Origin: Paenibacillus thiaminolyticus
Lineage (GTDB): Bacteria > Bacillota > Bacilli > Paenibacillales > Paenibacillaceae
Reading direction: 5' to 3'
Length of the DNA stretch: 64,000 nucleotides
NCBI RefSeq assembly: GCF_007066085.1
Contig: NZ_CP041405.1
Location: forward strand, 4,295,001 to 4,359,000
The notes beneath the pieces were generated by a model. That model searched no databases, had not been told where the DNA came from, and saw only the letters and a program-made list of their open reading frames with translations. Position 1 is the first letter of the stretch. Each line of letters starts with the position of its first letter. Below, one piece after another: positions 8,268-16,902 of this stretch. The translations under genes and the position numbers were made by a program.

Positions 8268-9659
8268 TCAGGAGGCCGGGGCATCGGTGGAGCGATAGGA
8301 GAGCGGGTGCGATTTGTGAGCCTCCTCATGCTTCGCATTCGGGCCGGGCCCGTTGACCGGAAGGAGGCGCTGTTGCTCTCCGTCTTGCTTCAACTGCTGA
8401 CCTTGCTCGCGCTCCTGAACCGGTTCCTGTTGTTGTTCTACTTGTTGCTCTGATGGCGGTTTCTCTTGTTGTACTTGTATTTCTACTTGTACTGGTTTTT
8501 CTTTCAGCTCTAGGACGGCTATCTTTTCCCGAGGCTGATCATGAATTTGGACAATCTTGTGCATCGCCTTCTCTTTTCGCTGCCGGGCCAAATACATTGC
8601 ATAGGCGATCGGATACGTCAAGGCATTCCGGTACGCTTCCGTATCGCCGATTTTGCGGAACAGATCCCGGCTCGGCTTCGGATTGACCTCCAGCAACCAT
8701 ATTTTGCCTGCCTTATCTACGGCCAGGTCGATCCCGAGTTCGAACAAGGAGCCGATCTTATCCTCGATCACCTCGGTCAGGCGCTGTGCCACACAGCGGC
8801 ATTCCTCTTCAATGGCTTTCGCCTGCTCTAGCCCGAAGTGCTTCTCCATGAACGGAAGGAACGGCAGCGCTGCACTGCCCCGTTGACCCGCCAGATTGGA
8901 ATTCGGGCTGCGCGGCGTGCCGACGCGGATAGCCATACCTGTCGTTACCCATTTGCCCTCTCCGTTTTTTTGATGAAGGACGCGGGCATCGGCGGTTCTT
9001 TCGGGCAGCAGCTCTGTATCAATGCCCTGCTGAAGGACGAATGAGCCGTTGCGAATGCGCTGCGATCGGGTCCAATGCGCGAGCCAGCGAACGACCTCGC
9101 CCTGATGGCGGAGCCGGACATTGCGAAGCCCGAAGCTTCGTTTCCGTCCCCATACTTCATACCTGCCTTGCTTCGCCTGGATGCGGACGACGCCCATCCC
9201 GCCGGTTCCATTGCTTGGCTTCGCATAGATAAGCGGATAGGTGGCCAGCATGCTTCTCAGATTCCGTTCGGAATAAAGCATTGTCTTCGGAAGCCAGCGA
9301 GCGGTTCTTTCATCGGCGGAGAACATTTCCAACGCTTTGGACTTGAGCACGAATTTATCGTTGGCATAGGGGAAAAGCGAACGGTTCCGCATGATGCGGA
9401 AGGCGGCGTTCCAATTGCTGCGTCTCCGATCGATGACGATGTCGGGCCAAGGCTCTATTGCGGCGGTCCAGCCTGAACGGGTGAACTTGAACCCGCGAAT
9501 CTGCCTGTGGCGCAGGCGGATGTCTGATTCATTGAATACGTACACATTAGCCCCCAGCTTCCTGCCGATCTCCACCCATTGGCGGAACACGAAGGATTCC
9601 GTGAACCAGGTGCCCTTGCGGTATGTGAAAATTCCAATTACCGGATGTCTCTGCTTCAT
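8268..9659 (-). CDS. YheC/YheD family endospore coat-associated ATP-grasp protein
   Basis: A 463-residue member of the YheC/YheD family, ATP-grasp-fold proteins associated with the Bacillus spore coat. It starts MKQRHPVIGIFTYRKGTWF behind a full-strength AAGGAGGTGAT site. An ATP-grasp region is seen in YAKPSNGTGGMGVVRI (about residues 140-155), and LLEVNPKPSRDLF near residue 325 supplies the usual metal/ATP ligands. The last ~80 residues are an extra low-complexity tail made mostly of Gln and Glu (EQQVEQQQEPVQEREQGQQ), likely disordered and not part of the fold. Expression is probably sporulation-specific by family analogy; no sporulation promoter was identified. Confidence 0.85.
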   Translation of the reverse strand: MKQRHPVIGIFTYRKGTWFTESFVFRQWVEIGRKLGANVYVFNESDIRLRHRQIRGFKFTRSGWTAAIEPWPDIVIDRRRSNWNAAFRIMRNRSLFPYANDKFVLKSKALEMFSADERTARWLPKTMLYSERNLRSMLATYPLIYAKPSNGTGGMGVVRIQAKQGRYEVWGRKRSFGLRNVRLRHQGEVVRWLAHWTRSQRIRNGSFVLQQGIDTELLPERTADARVLHQKNGEGKWVTTGMAIRVGTPRSPNSNLAGQRGSAALPFLPFMEKHFGLEQAKAIEEECRCVAQRLTEVIEDKIGSLFELGIDLAVDKAGKIWLLEVNPKPSRDLFRKIGDTEAYRNALTYPIAYAMYLARQRKEKAMHKIVQIHDQPREKIAVLELKEKPVQVEIQVQQEKPPSEQQVEQQQEPVQEREQGQQLKQDGEQQRLLPVNGPGPNAKHEEAHKSHPLSYRSTDAPAS

Positions 9660-9904
9660 CTGATATCACCTCCTTGGCCGAGAAAGTGGCGGCCGAGATT
9701 GTGACTGCGGTTCAATGCGGCAATGCTGATTACGTTGCAGGTACAGCCCATGGGCGGGCTGTCCAAGTTGATTGCACGGCGGATCCCTCCGTATGCGATC
9801 GTACTACAGCATATCGCCGGAGCCGGAGAAGTGTGACTGTCATTTCAGGGAATACGGTAAATCTCTTACTATTCGAAATCGCTGATAGAATGCGATATAA
9901 TAGA

Positions 9905-9942
9905 CTCTCAATCTAGCAGCAAGCTGCGAGTCAAGATTGAGA
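9905..9942 (+). promoter_or_regulatory. Inverted repeat in the 5' leader of the carboxypeptidase gene
   Basis: CTCTCAATCT (9905-9914) and AGATTGAGAG (9933-9942) are perfect inverted repeats. Between them GCAGC/GCTGC forms a smaller hairpin. The element starts 3 nt after a TATAAT -10-like hexamer (9896-9901) and ends just before the ribosome-binding site, so it may be an operator or an RNA hairpin. Confidence 0.5.
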
Positions 9943-9956
9943 GAGGGGATACTCGA

Positions 9957-10802
9957 ATGAACCAGAACCGTATGGCAGTCCGGTGTCTAATCGCAGCATT
10001 GGGTGTAGCCCTCTTGCTTAGCGGTTGCCAGACATCGAGCAGCAATCAGGCGGGAACGCCGCAATCGGGCCAGACCGAGGTTGATCCGGCTCTGACGCCA
10101 TCTCCCGATCCTGATAATTCAGCGGATCCCGGAAGCGATACGGGCAATGAAGGGGCCGTCGACACCATTGCGCAGATGAAGTCGGAATTCGCCTTGGCGA
10201 ACACGGTACAGGAAGAGGACGGACGAGCAATCGTAACGAATGAAGAATCGACGATGGTTGTCGTCAATAAGCAGCGATATTTGCCGGATGGATATGAGCC
10301 TCCGGATTTGGTAGAGCCTAATGTCAAGTTCTCATTCGATGAGCCGCATGAGAAGCGTCATATGCGCAAGGAAGCGGCCGAAGCGCTGGAAGCGCTGTTC
10401 GCTGGAGCGGAGCAGGATGGCATCACGCTGAACGCCGTCTCGGGCTATCGTTCGTACCAGCGTCAGCAGTCTCTATTCAATCATTATGTCGAGACGCAAG
10501 GGAAAGAGTACGCTTCCCGCGTCAGTGCCGTTCCGGGAACGAGCGAGCACCAGACCGGGTTGGCGATTGACGTCTCCAGCCCAAGCGTAGGCAATGTGTT
10601 GGAAGAGGTATTCGGCGATTCGGAAGAAGGAAAATGGCTTGCGGAGCACGCTCATGAATATGGCTTCATCATCCGCTATCCGCAGGATGGCGAATCGATT
10701 ACCGGGTATGTATACGAGCCATGGCATATCCGCTATGTCGGGAAGGAAGCAGCCAACGCGATATATAGCGAAGGAACGACACTGGAGCAATTTTTGCAAT
10801 AG
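9957..10802 (+). CDS. VanY-type D-alanyl-D-alanine carboxypeptidase lipoprotein (M15B)
   Basis: A 281-residue exported lipoprotein with signal peptide and lipobox LSGC (Cys24). A Ser/Pro/Asp-rich linker runs to about residue 60. The C-terminal M15B peptidase domain (about 110-280) shows all zinc-site signatures: SGYRSYQRQ, the SEHQTGLAIDVSS block (His and Asp ligands) and YEPWHIRYVG (catalytic Glu and third ligand His). Enzymes of this family trim the terminal D-Ala from peptidoglycan stem peptides outside the membrane. No van resistance genes are linked, so a housekeeping wall-remodelling role is more likely than glycopeptide resistance. It is monocistronic, with a leader hairpin and a strong terminator. 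Confidence 0.9.
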   Translation: MNQNRMAVRCLIAALGVALLLSGCQTSSSNQAGTPQSGQTEVDPALTPSPDPDNSADPGSDTGNEGAVDTIAQMKSEFALANTVQEEDGRAIVTNEESTMVVVNKQRYLPDGYEPPDLVEPNVKFSFDEPHEKRHMRKEAAEALEALFAGAEQDGITLNAVSGYRSYQRQQSLFNHYVETQGKEYASRVSAVPGTSEHQTGLAIDVSSPSVGNVLEEVFGDSEEGKWLAEHAHEYGFIIRYPQDGESITGYVYEPWHIRYVGKEAANAIYSEGTTLEQFLQ

Positions 10803-10834
10803 CATTTATTCTTATACGAAAATACGAAAATGAA

Positions 10835-10869
10835 AGCCGGAGATAGGGGACCTGTCTTCGGCTTGTTTT
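10835..10869 (+). terminator. Rho-independent terminator
   Basis: AGCCGGAGATAGG (10835-10847) pairs with CCTGTCTTCGGCT (10851-10863), 13 pairs with wobbles, followed by TGTTTT. It lies 33 bp after the carboxypeptidase stop. Confidence 0.8.
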
Positions 10870-11138
10870 GTGCCTTGGGCGGTTGAAGATCGAACTCCGA
10901 ACTCACGGGCACGGTCCGTCCGTTGGCTGTTGTCTGCTGCTCCGCTCGCACGGCAGCGGCTGGCGGAGAAGGAGAGCCGGGAGGAGCGAAGAAAACGGGT
11001 GTAAAGTTTCTGTATATGAGCGAATGGGATAATGGACAAAAGGAAGCGAATATGACGCTAAGGGAAGGTGAGCAAGAGGATGTATGAGCAATCGGGCGAG
11101 GGAAAAGAGAGGGCACACGCCACGCTAAGGCCACGCAA
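10870..11138. other. Intergenic stretch without recognised content
   Basis: This stretch lies between the carboxypeptidase terminator and the tlp terminator. Open frames here are short, lack ribosome-binding sites and resemble nothing known. I see no repeat or clear promoter. Confidence 0.5.
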
Positions 11139-11171
11139 AGAACCGGAGGAAGCTCCCCTTCCCCCGGTTCT
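11139..11171 (-). terminator. Terminator hairpin after tlp
   Basis: AGAACCGG and CCGGTTCT (11139-11146 and 11164-11171) form the stem base, with a partly paired interior. On the minus strand it follows the tlp stop by 13 nt and is followed by TTT. Confidence 0.55.
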
Positions 11172-11184
11172 CTATGCGTACGGA

Positions 11185-11409
11185 TTACTCTTTGGCGTAC
11201 GGCTGCTCGTCGCGGCGCTCGTCCGCCAGCGATTCGATGCTGTGGCGTCGTCGTTCATTCTTCGCCTTCAGCTGCGCTTGCTCGCCTTCGCTTATTTCAT
11301 CTTCATGCGCCGACAAATACTGCTCGCTCTCCCGCAGATTTTCTACGGTATTGTCGATTGCATTCTGAATATGCGCGGCATTGTCCGCGCGGTTATCCGG
11401 CTTTGGCAT
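11185..11409 (-). CDS. tlp: Small acid-soluble spore protein Tlp
   Basis: A 74-residue, highly charged helical protein starting MPKPDNRADNAAHIQNAIDN and containing the Tlp hallmark NT(V)ENLRESEQYL...ISEGEQ...KNERRRHSIESL. Tlp is a minor small acid-soluble protein made in the forespore and found in the spore core. An upstream in-frame TTG (11415) would add two residues, but GGAGG lies only 2 nt from it and 8 nt from the ATG at 11409, so the ATG is preferred. It is monocistronic. Promoter not identified; forespore sigma-G control is expected from the family. Confidence 0.88.
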   Translation of the reverse strand: MPKPDNRADNAAHIQNAIDNTVENLRESEQYLSAHEDEISEGEQAQLKAKNERRRHSIESLADERRDEQPYAKE

Positions 11410-11515
11410 ATGCAAGGCCTCCTTTGCCTTCCCGAGTATGGTGGACGCGGCGCGACAAGACAGACGGCCCTGAAGGTCCGCCTGAGCATGTCCGCATTCA
11501 TGGCGTCATTTGATA

Positions 11516-11561
11516 AGGTGCATCAGCCGCCCGCTTTTTATGCTGGATGGCTGCTGCACCT
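11516..11561 (-). terminator. Hairpin downstream of the alarmone synthetase gene
   Basis: AGGTGCATCAGCC (11516-11528) and GGCTGCTGCACCT (11549-11561) pair with a single mismatch. On the minus strand this begins about 70 nt after the relP stop. There is no long T-tract, so it may define an RNA 3' end rather than act as a classic terminator. Confidence 0.45.
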
Positions 11562-11632
11562 AAGAGGATCACCATGCTGCCCAGGCTTCCGGAGTCCGCT
11601 GCGGGAGAATGGGAACGCGAGCCTCGCACACA

Positions 11633-12325
11633 CTATGGCGCTGAGGTGATGTCGCGCAGAGACAGGCCGTTCTCGATTCCTTTGAGCCAGTCCTCATGAT
11701 TGTAAGACAGTATCTCCTTGCGCAAGTCAAGCATTTTCCGATCCAGCTCATCCACGGCTCTGGCTGCTTCCGTCAATTCCTTAATGACATGAGAAGGCAC
11801 CTGCTGCTCGAATTTATAATAAATGATGTGCTCCAGGCTCGCCCAGAAATCCATGGCCAGCGTCCGCAGTTGTATCTCCACATATATCCAGCGCGTATCC
11901 TCGAACAGGACAAGCGGCACCTGGAGAATAATATGAAGGCTCTGATAGCCGTTCGCCTTCGGATTGGCGATATAGTCCTTAATTTCCATAATCCGAATGT
12001 CGTCGCGGGTCTTCAAATGATCGAGAATCAGGTAGATATCTTTGACGAACGCGCATACGATCCGCATTCCAGCGACGTCATAGATTTTGTTCACAATCGA
12101 ATCGAGGGTGAGCGGAAGGCCCTTGCGCTGCAGTTTATTGAAAATGCTGCTTGGTTCCTTGAGACGTGTCTTAATATGCTCGATTGGCTCATAGCCGTTG
12201 CGAAGCTTCCACTCCGCCTGGATGACCTTGATCTTGGTCTCCAGCTCTTCCAGAGCCAATTGATACAATGTCGGCAGTTGCTTCACTTCTTCGTACTGCT
12301 TCATAATGATATCGGTCTGTGCCAT
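11633..12325 (-). CDS. relP: Small alarmone synthetase (RelP/YwaC-type GTP pyrophosphokinase)
   Basis: A 230-residue stand-alone (p)ppGpp synthetase with no hydrolase or TGS/ACT domains. Synthetase motifs are visible: EPIEHIKTRLKEPSSIFNK, YDVAGMRIVCAFVKDIY, KDYIANPKANGYQSLHI (G-loop-like substrate region) and the VEIQLRTLAMDFWASLEH block with the catalytic Glu. It resembles B. subtilis YwaC (SasA/RelP) more than YjbM (RelQ), for example PIEHxKxRxK and MDFWASLEHxIYYK. Members of this type raise ppGpp during cell-envelope stress. The start at 12325 is chosen because GAGGAG lies 6 nt upstream; an in-frame codon 11 codons earlier has no such site. A sigma-A-type promoter lies 80 bp upstream. Confidence 0.9.
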   Translation of the reverse strand: MAQTDIIMKQYEEVKQLPTLYQLALEELETKIKVIQAEWKLRNGYEPIEHIKTRLKEPSSIFNKLQRKGLPLTLDSIVNKIYDVAGMRIVCAFVKDIYLILDHLKTRDDIRIMEIKDYIANPKANGYQSLHIILQVPLVLFEDTRWIYVEIQLRTLAMDFWASLEHIIYYKFEQQVPSHVIKELTEAARAVDELDRKMLDLRKEILSYNHEDWLKGIENGLSLRDITSAP

Positions 12326-12404
12326 ACGAATCTCCTCGTGTAATTGCGTAATATGCAAGAGACATCGGCAAATGGATTACCGGATATGCCCGTATGCTAC
12401 TTCT

Positions 12405-12434
12405 ATTGTAACGGATTGGGGGGCAGAATATCAA
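12405..12434 (-). promoter_or_regulatory. Promoter of the alarmone synthetase gene
   Basis: Read on the minus strand: TTGATA (12434-12429), 18-bp spacer, TACAAT (12410-12405). The predicted transcript would start near 12398 with a leader of about 70 nt. A stress-sigma promoter was not obvious. Confidence 0.5.
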
Positions 12435-12833
12435 AGCACGCCCAGCTGGCAATCCATACCCAGCCGTTCCGGAATGGAGCCGCGGGCGCCGCATGCTTGG
12501 CCCAAAAAGGCATCTCCTTTCCCATAGAAATCGCGGGTTCCTTCGTAGTATAATAAAGCACCCCCGATACATCATGGGCGAACATGAGCGGGCTTGCGGG
12601 CGCTCGGAATTGTGAAGCAGTTGTTGTACATGTTCCGTAAAAGTTGCGCATACGTTGAACAAGAGGCTTGGTTCTGGAACCGGCTCTGCACGACAACGGA
12701 AGGCATGCCCGCCCGGCAGAACGGAGGGAGCAGTACCCCGATTGTGTGAAGGGTCTGTTTCGATCCGCGCCGTCCTGTGTATAGGGTTAAGGGGCCATGT
12801 TCAACAGCGGGCATGGAAAGGGAGGGATTACTT
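12435..12833. other. Intergenic stretch between relP and the zinc-ribbon gene
   Basis: No gene is supported here. A minus-strand open frame of about 82 codons (12403-12651) lacks a ribosome-binding site and overlaps the relP promoter. The ribosome-binding site of the next gene (GGGAGGG, 12820-12826) marks the right end. Confidence 0.4.
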
Positions 12834-13592
12834 ATGAATCGAATATTGCAAAAGTTAAAAGCAGGCGCCAACAAAGCATCGGAGAAGGCGCAAAATGTCA
12901 TTGAAATCAATCGTCTGCAATCACAGATTGCGGCCCGGCGCAAAGAGATCGAGCAGAATGTGTATCTCATCGGCGAACGGGTATATGATGCCTATAAAAA
13001 GAAGGATTTAACGCAAGCGGAAGATGAGATTATGGCGCTTGGAGACACGAATCTGCTGCTGGAAGAAGAGATCAAGCAGCTGGAGTGGAAGGTGAGCGAG
13101 CTGCGCCATGAGAAGCGATGCGAGTGCGGAGAAGTGGCGCCGATAACTTCGAAATACTGCGCTGCCTGCGGCCGGAAGCTGCCGGAGGCTCCGGAGGAGC
13201 TGTTCGAGCTGGACGAGGAATGGGGCGAGGAGGAAGAGGAGACGAGAGTCTATGCGCATCGTCCGTCCTCTGACTCCGAATCGGCCCCCGCCGCGGAAGA
13301 CGACGTCCGGTGGCAGCCGCTGCAGCCGGAGGAAGATGAGGAGTGCGAGGAGGATGTTCGCTACACGTACCATCCGGACCGGCTCTCGTCTCCCCCGACA
13401 AGGCAGAAGGAGGAATTCTCCATCCCTCCTCTGGAGTCCAGCCGGTCCGGACGGGAGATGAATATTACCGTCGGCGGCAGGCCCGTTACCAGGAGGCCGA
13501 AGGAGCCTTCCGTTCGCCGCTGCCCGAACTGCAACTCCGCCGCAGAGCCGGAGGCGAAGTGGTGCGAGCGCTGCGGCACGCCTTTTATATAA
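12834..13592 (+). CDS. Coiled-coil protein with two zinc ribbons
   Basis: A 252-residue soluble protein of unknown role. Residues 1-95 form a long helix or coiled coil (NRLQSQIAARRKEIEQNV...LLEEEIKQLEWKVSELRHEK). A zinc ribbon follows (CECGEVAPITSKYCAACG, about 97-114). A long acidic, proline-rich linker full of Asp/Glu and Arg comes next, and a second zinc ribbon (CPNCN...WCERCG) closes the protein. Twin terminal zinc ribbons joined by a disordered linker suggest a scaffold or nucleic-acid/protein adaptor, but no partner is visible. The ATG follows GGGAGGG at about 8 nt. It is monocistronic and ends at a textbook terminator. Confidence 0.82.
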   Translation: MNRILQKLKAGANKASEKAQNVIEINRLQSQIAARRKEIEQNVYLIGERVYDAYKKKDLTQAEDEIMALGDTNLLLEEEIKQLEWKVSELRHEKRCECGEVAPITSKYCAACGRKLPEAPEELFELDEEWGEEEEETRVYAHRPSSDSESAPAAEDDVRWQPLQPEEDEECEEDVRYTYHPDRLSSPPTRQKEEFSIPPLESSRSGREMNITVGGRPVTRRPKEPSVRRCPNCNSAAEPEAKWCERCGTPFI

Positions 13593-13619
13593 ACGGAAGC
13601 GAGTCGGGGGACGACTTGA

Positions 13620-13644
13620 AGAGAACCTGAGGGTTCTCTTTTTT
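13620..13644 (+). terminator. Rho-independent terminator
   Basis: AGAGAACC, a 3-nt loop, GGTTCTCT and a run of six T. It ends the zinc-ribbon gene transcript. Confidence 0.92.
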
Positions 13645-13777
13645 ATGTACGCTGTCGACAAATAGCGACGGTATTCGATGAAAAAAACTCCGGTTTGAGT
13701 TACAATGACAACAGGGAACGCCAGGTGAACAGCCTTGGTATCTGACACATGTATTCGTAGAGTGGGAGGCTGGCCTG

Positions 13778-14551
13778 ATGGAAGGACTCGTATCGCATTT
13801 ACGAGCGCTCGGGTTCACGGAAATGGAAGCTAAGATTGTTGTAAGTTTGTCTGAGCAGGGCGCAATGACCGGATATGAAATCGCAAAAAAACTGGGGGTA
13901 TCGCGATCCAACGTCTATGCCGCGCTGCAGCGCCTCGTCGATCAGGGTGTCATCCTTCACCGCAAAGGCGATCCATCGCATTATGCGGCGCTTCCGGCAG
14001 AGGAGCTGACGAAGCTGCTGGCGACCCGTCTGGAGACATCGCTGCGCTATGTGCAGCAGCATATGCCTGCGGCGGAAGCGGATGGAAGCTCCTTCTACAG
14101 CGTCGAAGGGGAGCGGGCCGTAGCGGATACGATCAAGCGCACGCTGCATGAGGCGGAGCGGGAGATTATCGTCGATGTATGGCCTGATGAAGCGGCCGTA
14201 CTGCGGGAGGAGCTGCTGCTGGCGGAAGCGCGGGGAGTGAAGGTGCTGTGGTCGATCGCCGGGCATGAAGGCCGGACGACCGAACGGATTTGGCCGATGT
14301 CGGGGGCGGCGGAGAGCGAGCCGCGGCATTTCGCCTTTGTCGTCGACCGCCGGGAGACGCTGATTGGCGCGCGGGGCAGCGGCCATGCGACCAAAGCGTT
14401 ATTGACGGAGCATCCAGCCGTGACGCGCCTTGTCCTGAGCCATTTTTTGCAAGAGGCGGTGCTGTACGAGTTGGAGCGGGAGATGGATCGTGATGGCCAA
14501 CGGCGCTTCGGCGAGCGTATTGAGGAGATTATGGCCAAATATTTTGACTAA
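13778..14551 (+). CDS. TrmB-family transcriptional regulator
   Basis: A 257-residue regulator. The N-terminal winged helix (about residues 1-75) has the TrmB signature LRALGFTEMEAKIVVSL...GYEIAKKLGVSRSNVYAALQRLVDQGVI. A short coiled coil (about 80-100) is followed by a C-terminal effector/dimer domain of the PLD-like type (REIIVDVWPDEAAVLREEL, then AFVVDRRETLIGARG). TrmB proteins in archaea often sense sugars; bacterial members have varied ligands, and none can be assigned here. GGGAGG lies 9 nt before the ATG. A TACAAT at 13701-13706 may be its -10. No obvious target operon is adjacent. Confidence 0.85.
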   Translation: MEGLVSHLRALGFTEMEAKIVVSLSEQGAMTGYEIAKKLGVSRSNVYAALQRLVDQGVILHRKGDPSHYAALPAEELTKLLATRLETSLRYVQQHMPAAEADGSSFYSVEGERAVADTIKRTLHEAEREIIVDVWPDEAAVLREELLLAEARGVKVLWSIAGHEGRTTERIWPMSGAAESEPRHFAFVVDRRETLIGARGSGHATKALLTEHPAVTRLVLSHFLQEAVLYELEREMDRDGQRRFGERIEEIMAKYFD

Positions 14552-14758
14552 TTTTCGAACTTTGTGAAAAATGAAACAATTTCCTGCAACGCGAATCAAT
14601 TCATTGCGTATTGATCAATATAGTGAGAAATGTGATGCGTCGTTCTGCCAGGCCAAGCTATCAAGGGAGCTTGATGCGCGGTGCATCGGGCGTGGCGCGA
14701 AGGGCAGTCTACCATCGGATGGAACCAAGCCGGGCGACAGCATAGAGGAGGAAGTCAG

Positions 14759-15070
14759 ATGGAATGCATTGTTCATTTTGATGCCGTACACCGCGGAGAA
14801 GGAGAGATTGCGAAGCTGCGCGGGCTGGTCATGACGGAGGAAGGGAAGAAGCCGACGACGCCGGAACTGGAAGAGATGTTCCGGATGATGGGATATAACG
14901 TGCATTGCACGGATGAACACAGTTTGATTTTCGAGCCGGATACGAACGATGGCGATATTGAAGAGCTTCGCGTCAAGAAGCTGGATATCGGGGAGGAGTC
15001 CTACACCCCGGACATGCAGCTGCGCGCCATCGCCGAACAATTGATGAACAAGCCGAACCGGCCGATGTAA
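14759..15070 (+). CDS. Small hypothetical protein
   Basis: A 103-residue acidic protein starting MECIVHFDAVHRGEGEIAKL. It has no signal peptide, membrane segment or recognisable motif; predicted mixed alpha/beta. The ATG is chosen because GAGGAGGAAG lies about 5 nt upstream, and an upstream ATG in the same frame lacks such a site. It is followed by a strong hairpin shared with the convergent mscL. Codon use matches its neighbours, so it is probably a genuine lineage-specific gene. Confidence 0.7.
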   Translation: MECIVHFDAVHRGEGEIAKLRGLVMTEEGKKPTTPELEEMFRMMGYNVHCTDEHSLIFEPDTNDGDIEELRVKKLDIGEESYTPDMQLRAIAEQLMNKPNRPM

Positions 15071-15112
15071 CGAACCGGAGCGCGGAGCGGACTTGTCTGG
15101 CAATGCGCACGA

Positions 15113-15163
15113 AAGGCCTTCTTCTCTGCATGCGGATCACCGCATGTCAGGGAAGAAGGCCTT
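15113..15163. terminator. Long hairpin between convergent genes
   Basis: AAGGCCTTCTTC (15113-15124) pairs with GAAGAAGGCCTT (15152-15163); the interior also pairs (GCATGCGG/CCGCATG). It lies between the 14759 gene and mscL, both ending here, and probably terminates both despite short T-tracts. Confidence 0.65.
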
Positions 15164-15179
15164 GCTTCATGCTGGCCTG

Positions 15180-15689
15180 CTAGGCTCGTGCGCCGGACTC
15201 GTCCAGCATGGATGTGCAATGAGCGCATCGTACGGCCTCTTTCGGGATCTCCGAGAGGCAGTATGGGCATTCCTTCGTTGTCGGTTCCGCTGGCGCCTCC
15301 TCTGCTTTGTTCCGGCGGTGCAGCATATTCGTACCCTTCACGATGAGGAATACGCAGAGGGCCACAATCAGGAAATCGATGACAACATTGATGAATTGTC
15401 CGTAGGCAATGACGGCAACTCCGGCTTCTTGCGCTTGGGCAAGCGACATGGAAGAGACGGGTTGTCCGTTCACGACCAGATCCGGATCGAGCGGAATGAA
15501 CAGATCCTTGAAGTTCACGCCGCCCAGCAGCTTCCCGATCGGCGGCATGACGAGATCGTTGACAACAGAGGTGACGATTTTGTTGAAGGCGCCTCCGATG
15601 ATCACCCCGACGGCGAGATCGATGACGTTGCCTCGAACGGCGAATTGCTTGAACTCTTCAAAAAAAGAGCTTACTTTTGATTTGGCCAT
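15180..15689 (-). CDS. mscL: Large-conductance mechanosensitive channel MscL
   Basis: A 169-residue channel that releases solutes on hypo-osmotic shock. The N-terminal amphipathic helix and TM1 are clear ([29 protein letters not shown]), as is TM2 ([20 protein letters not shown]). The C-terminal end is longer than in E. coli: after the usual cytoplasmic helix it adds a rubredoxin-type zinc ribbon, [18 protein letters not shown], a form found in several Gram-positive and other MscL proteins. AAAGGAGAATG precedes the ATG. It is transcribed alone, convergent with the 14759 gene. Confidence 0.96.
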   Translation of the reverse strand: MAKSKVSSFFEEFKQFAVRGNVIDLAVGVIIGGAFNKIVTSVVNDLVMPPIGKLLGGVNFKDLFIPLDPDLVVNGQPVSSMSLAQAQEAGVAVIAYGQFINVVIDFLIVALCVFLIVKGTNMLHRRNKAEEAPAEPTTKECPYCLSEIPKEAVRCAHCTSMLDESGARA

Positions 15690-15776
15690 CCGATATCATT
15701 CTCCTTTCACGATAGTAACTGGCTGTCCGGATGATGCCATAATTCCGGCATCATGACAGCGGGCATAGCGTGCCGG

Positions 15777-16682
15777 TCAGCGTGAGCGCGCCGGAATCAT
15801 CATCTGCAGCTTGCCTTGAGCGGCAGCGGCGTGCAGCGGGGTAGCCGAGACGCACTCACCGTCTCCGTATGTCCAGCGGCGGACCTCGGAGTGGATGCCT
15901 ATCTGCCGGCCGCGCAACATAGTAACATACGGAAGCGTCCGATGGCGGCCCGAATATACGGTCGGGAAGAGCCGCAGCAGCGCCCAGCGGCTGCAGCCGT
16001 GCACGACGCACACGTCCAGTACTCCGTCCCCGGCTTCCGCATCCGGGCAGATCGGGATACCGCCTCCGTAATAGGGGACGTTCGTAATAGCAGCCAGCCA
16101 GACGCCCTTGAAGGAGCGGGCATCGCCGTCCACGACAATGTCCGCGTCTGCAGGCTGGAAGCGGAATAAGGTGTGCAGCAAGCCGTAGAGATACGCGAGC
16201 GAGCCGATGCCAAGACGGTTGAACCACCTTTTGAAGCGGCTCGCATTCACGTATTGCGCCACATCCGCATCGAATCCGGTCGCGAGCGCGGTCAGCGTCC
16301 ATTGGCCGTTCGCATAAATCAGATCGACGATCGACCGCTGTCCATGGAGAATCGTAAGCAGCGCCTCCAGCGGATCCATCGGGAGGGAGAAGCCGCGCGC
16401 CGTATCATTGCCCGAACCCGCGGGGATAATGCCCAGGGTTGCTTCCGTTCCGACTAGCAGCGGCAGCAGGCGATGAATCGTGCCGTCTCCTCCGATCACG
16501 ACGATGAGAGCGCCGGGATTGCGCTCCATATAGTGCCGGACCGCCTCCTCCGCTTCTTCCGCCGTCCGTGTAATACTGGAGTCGTAAGGAATGTCGAATC
16601 GCCGCAGACAGTCCTCTACGCTGCGCCAGATCCCTATTCCTCTTCCGTTCCCCGCATTGCGGTTCACCACACACAGCATCAT
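15777..16682 (-). CDS. Diacylglycerol/lipid kinase family protein (YegS/DagK fold)
   Basis: A protein of about 301 residues with the DAGK catalytic N-domain: VNRNAGNGRG at the start, VVIGGDGTIHRLLPLLV (GGDGT nucleotide loop) and LGIIPAGSGNDTARGF. The C-terminal beta-sandwich ends near residue 300. Such enzymes phosphorylate lipids at the inner membrane (diacylglycerol in DgkB; other lipids in YegS/BmrU types). The exact lipid is not readable. The start at 16682 is preferred over a farther codon at 16733 because AGGAGAGAGC lies directly upstream. Confidence 0.88.
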   Translation of the reverse strand: MMLCVVNRNAGNGRGIGIWRSVEDCLRRFDIPYDSSITRTAEEAEEAVRHYMERNPGALIVVIGGDGTIHRLLPLLVGTEATLGIIPAGSGNDTARGFSLPMDPLEALLTILHGQRSIVDLIYANGQWTLTALATGFDADVAQYVNASRFKRWFNRLGIGSLAYLYGLLHTLFRFQPADADIVVDGDARSFKGVWLAAITNVPYYGGGIPICPDAEAGDGVLDVCVVHGCSRWALLRLFPTVYSGRHRTLPYVTMLRGRQIGIHSEVRRWTYGDGECVSATPLHAAAAQGKLQMMIPARSR

Positions 16683-16902
16683 GCTCTCTCCTATGTCGTA
16701 TCGAGTCCAACGCGATTGATGGACTAGGGTCATCTATGATTCTATTATCATAGCAAAACAGCGGTGGTTTGCGTGAACTTTTTGCAAGGAAGATCCCGGC
16801 AATGGGCAGGAAAAATAAGGGATTCGTCGAATGGATCGAATGGGCCATCGTAATCGAATGGACCGTGATCGCCAATAAGGAGTCCAGGGAGGCTGCTGCC
16901 GC

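Noticed and set aside
12403-12651. Minus-strand gene of about 82 codons between relP and the zinc-ribbon gene
   Set aside because: No ribosome-binding site, no recognised family, and its end overlaps the relP promoter.
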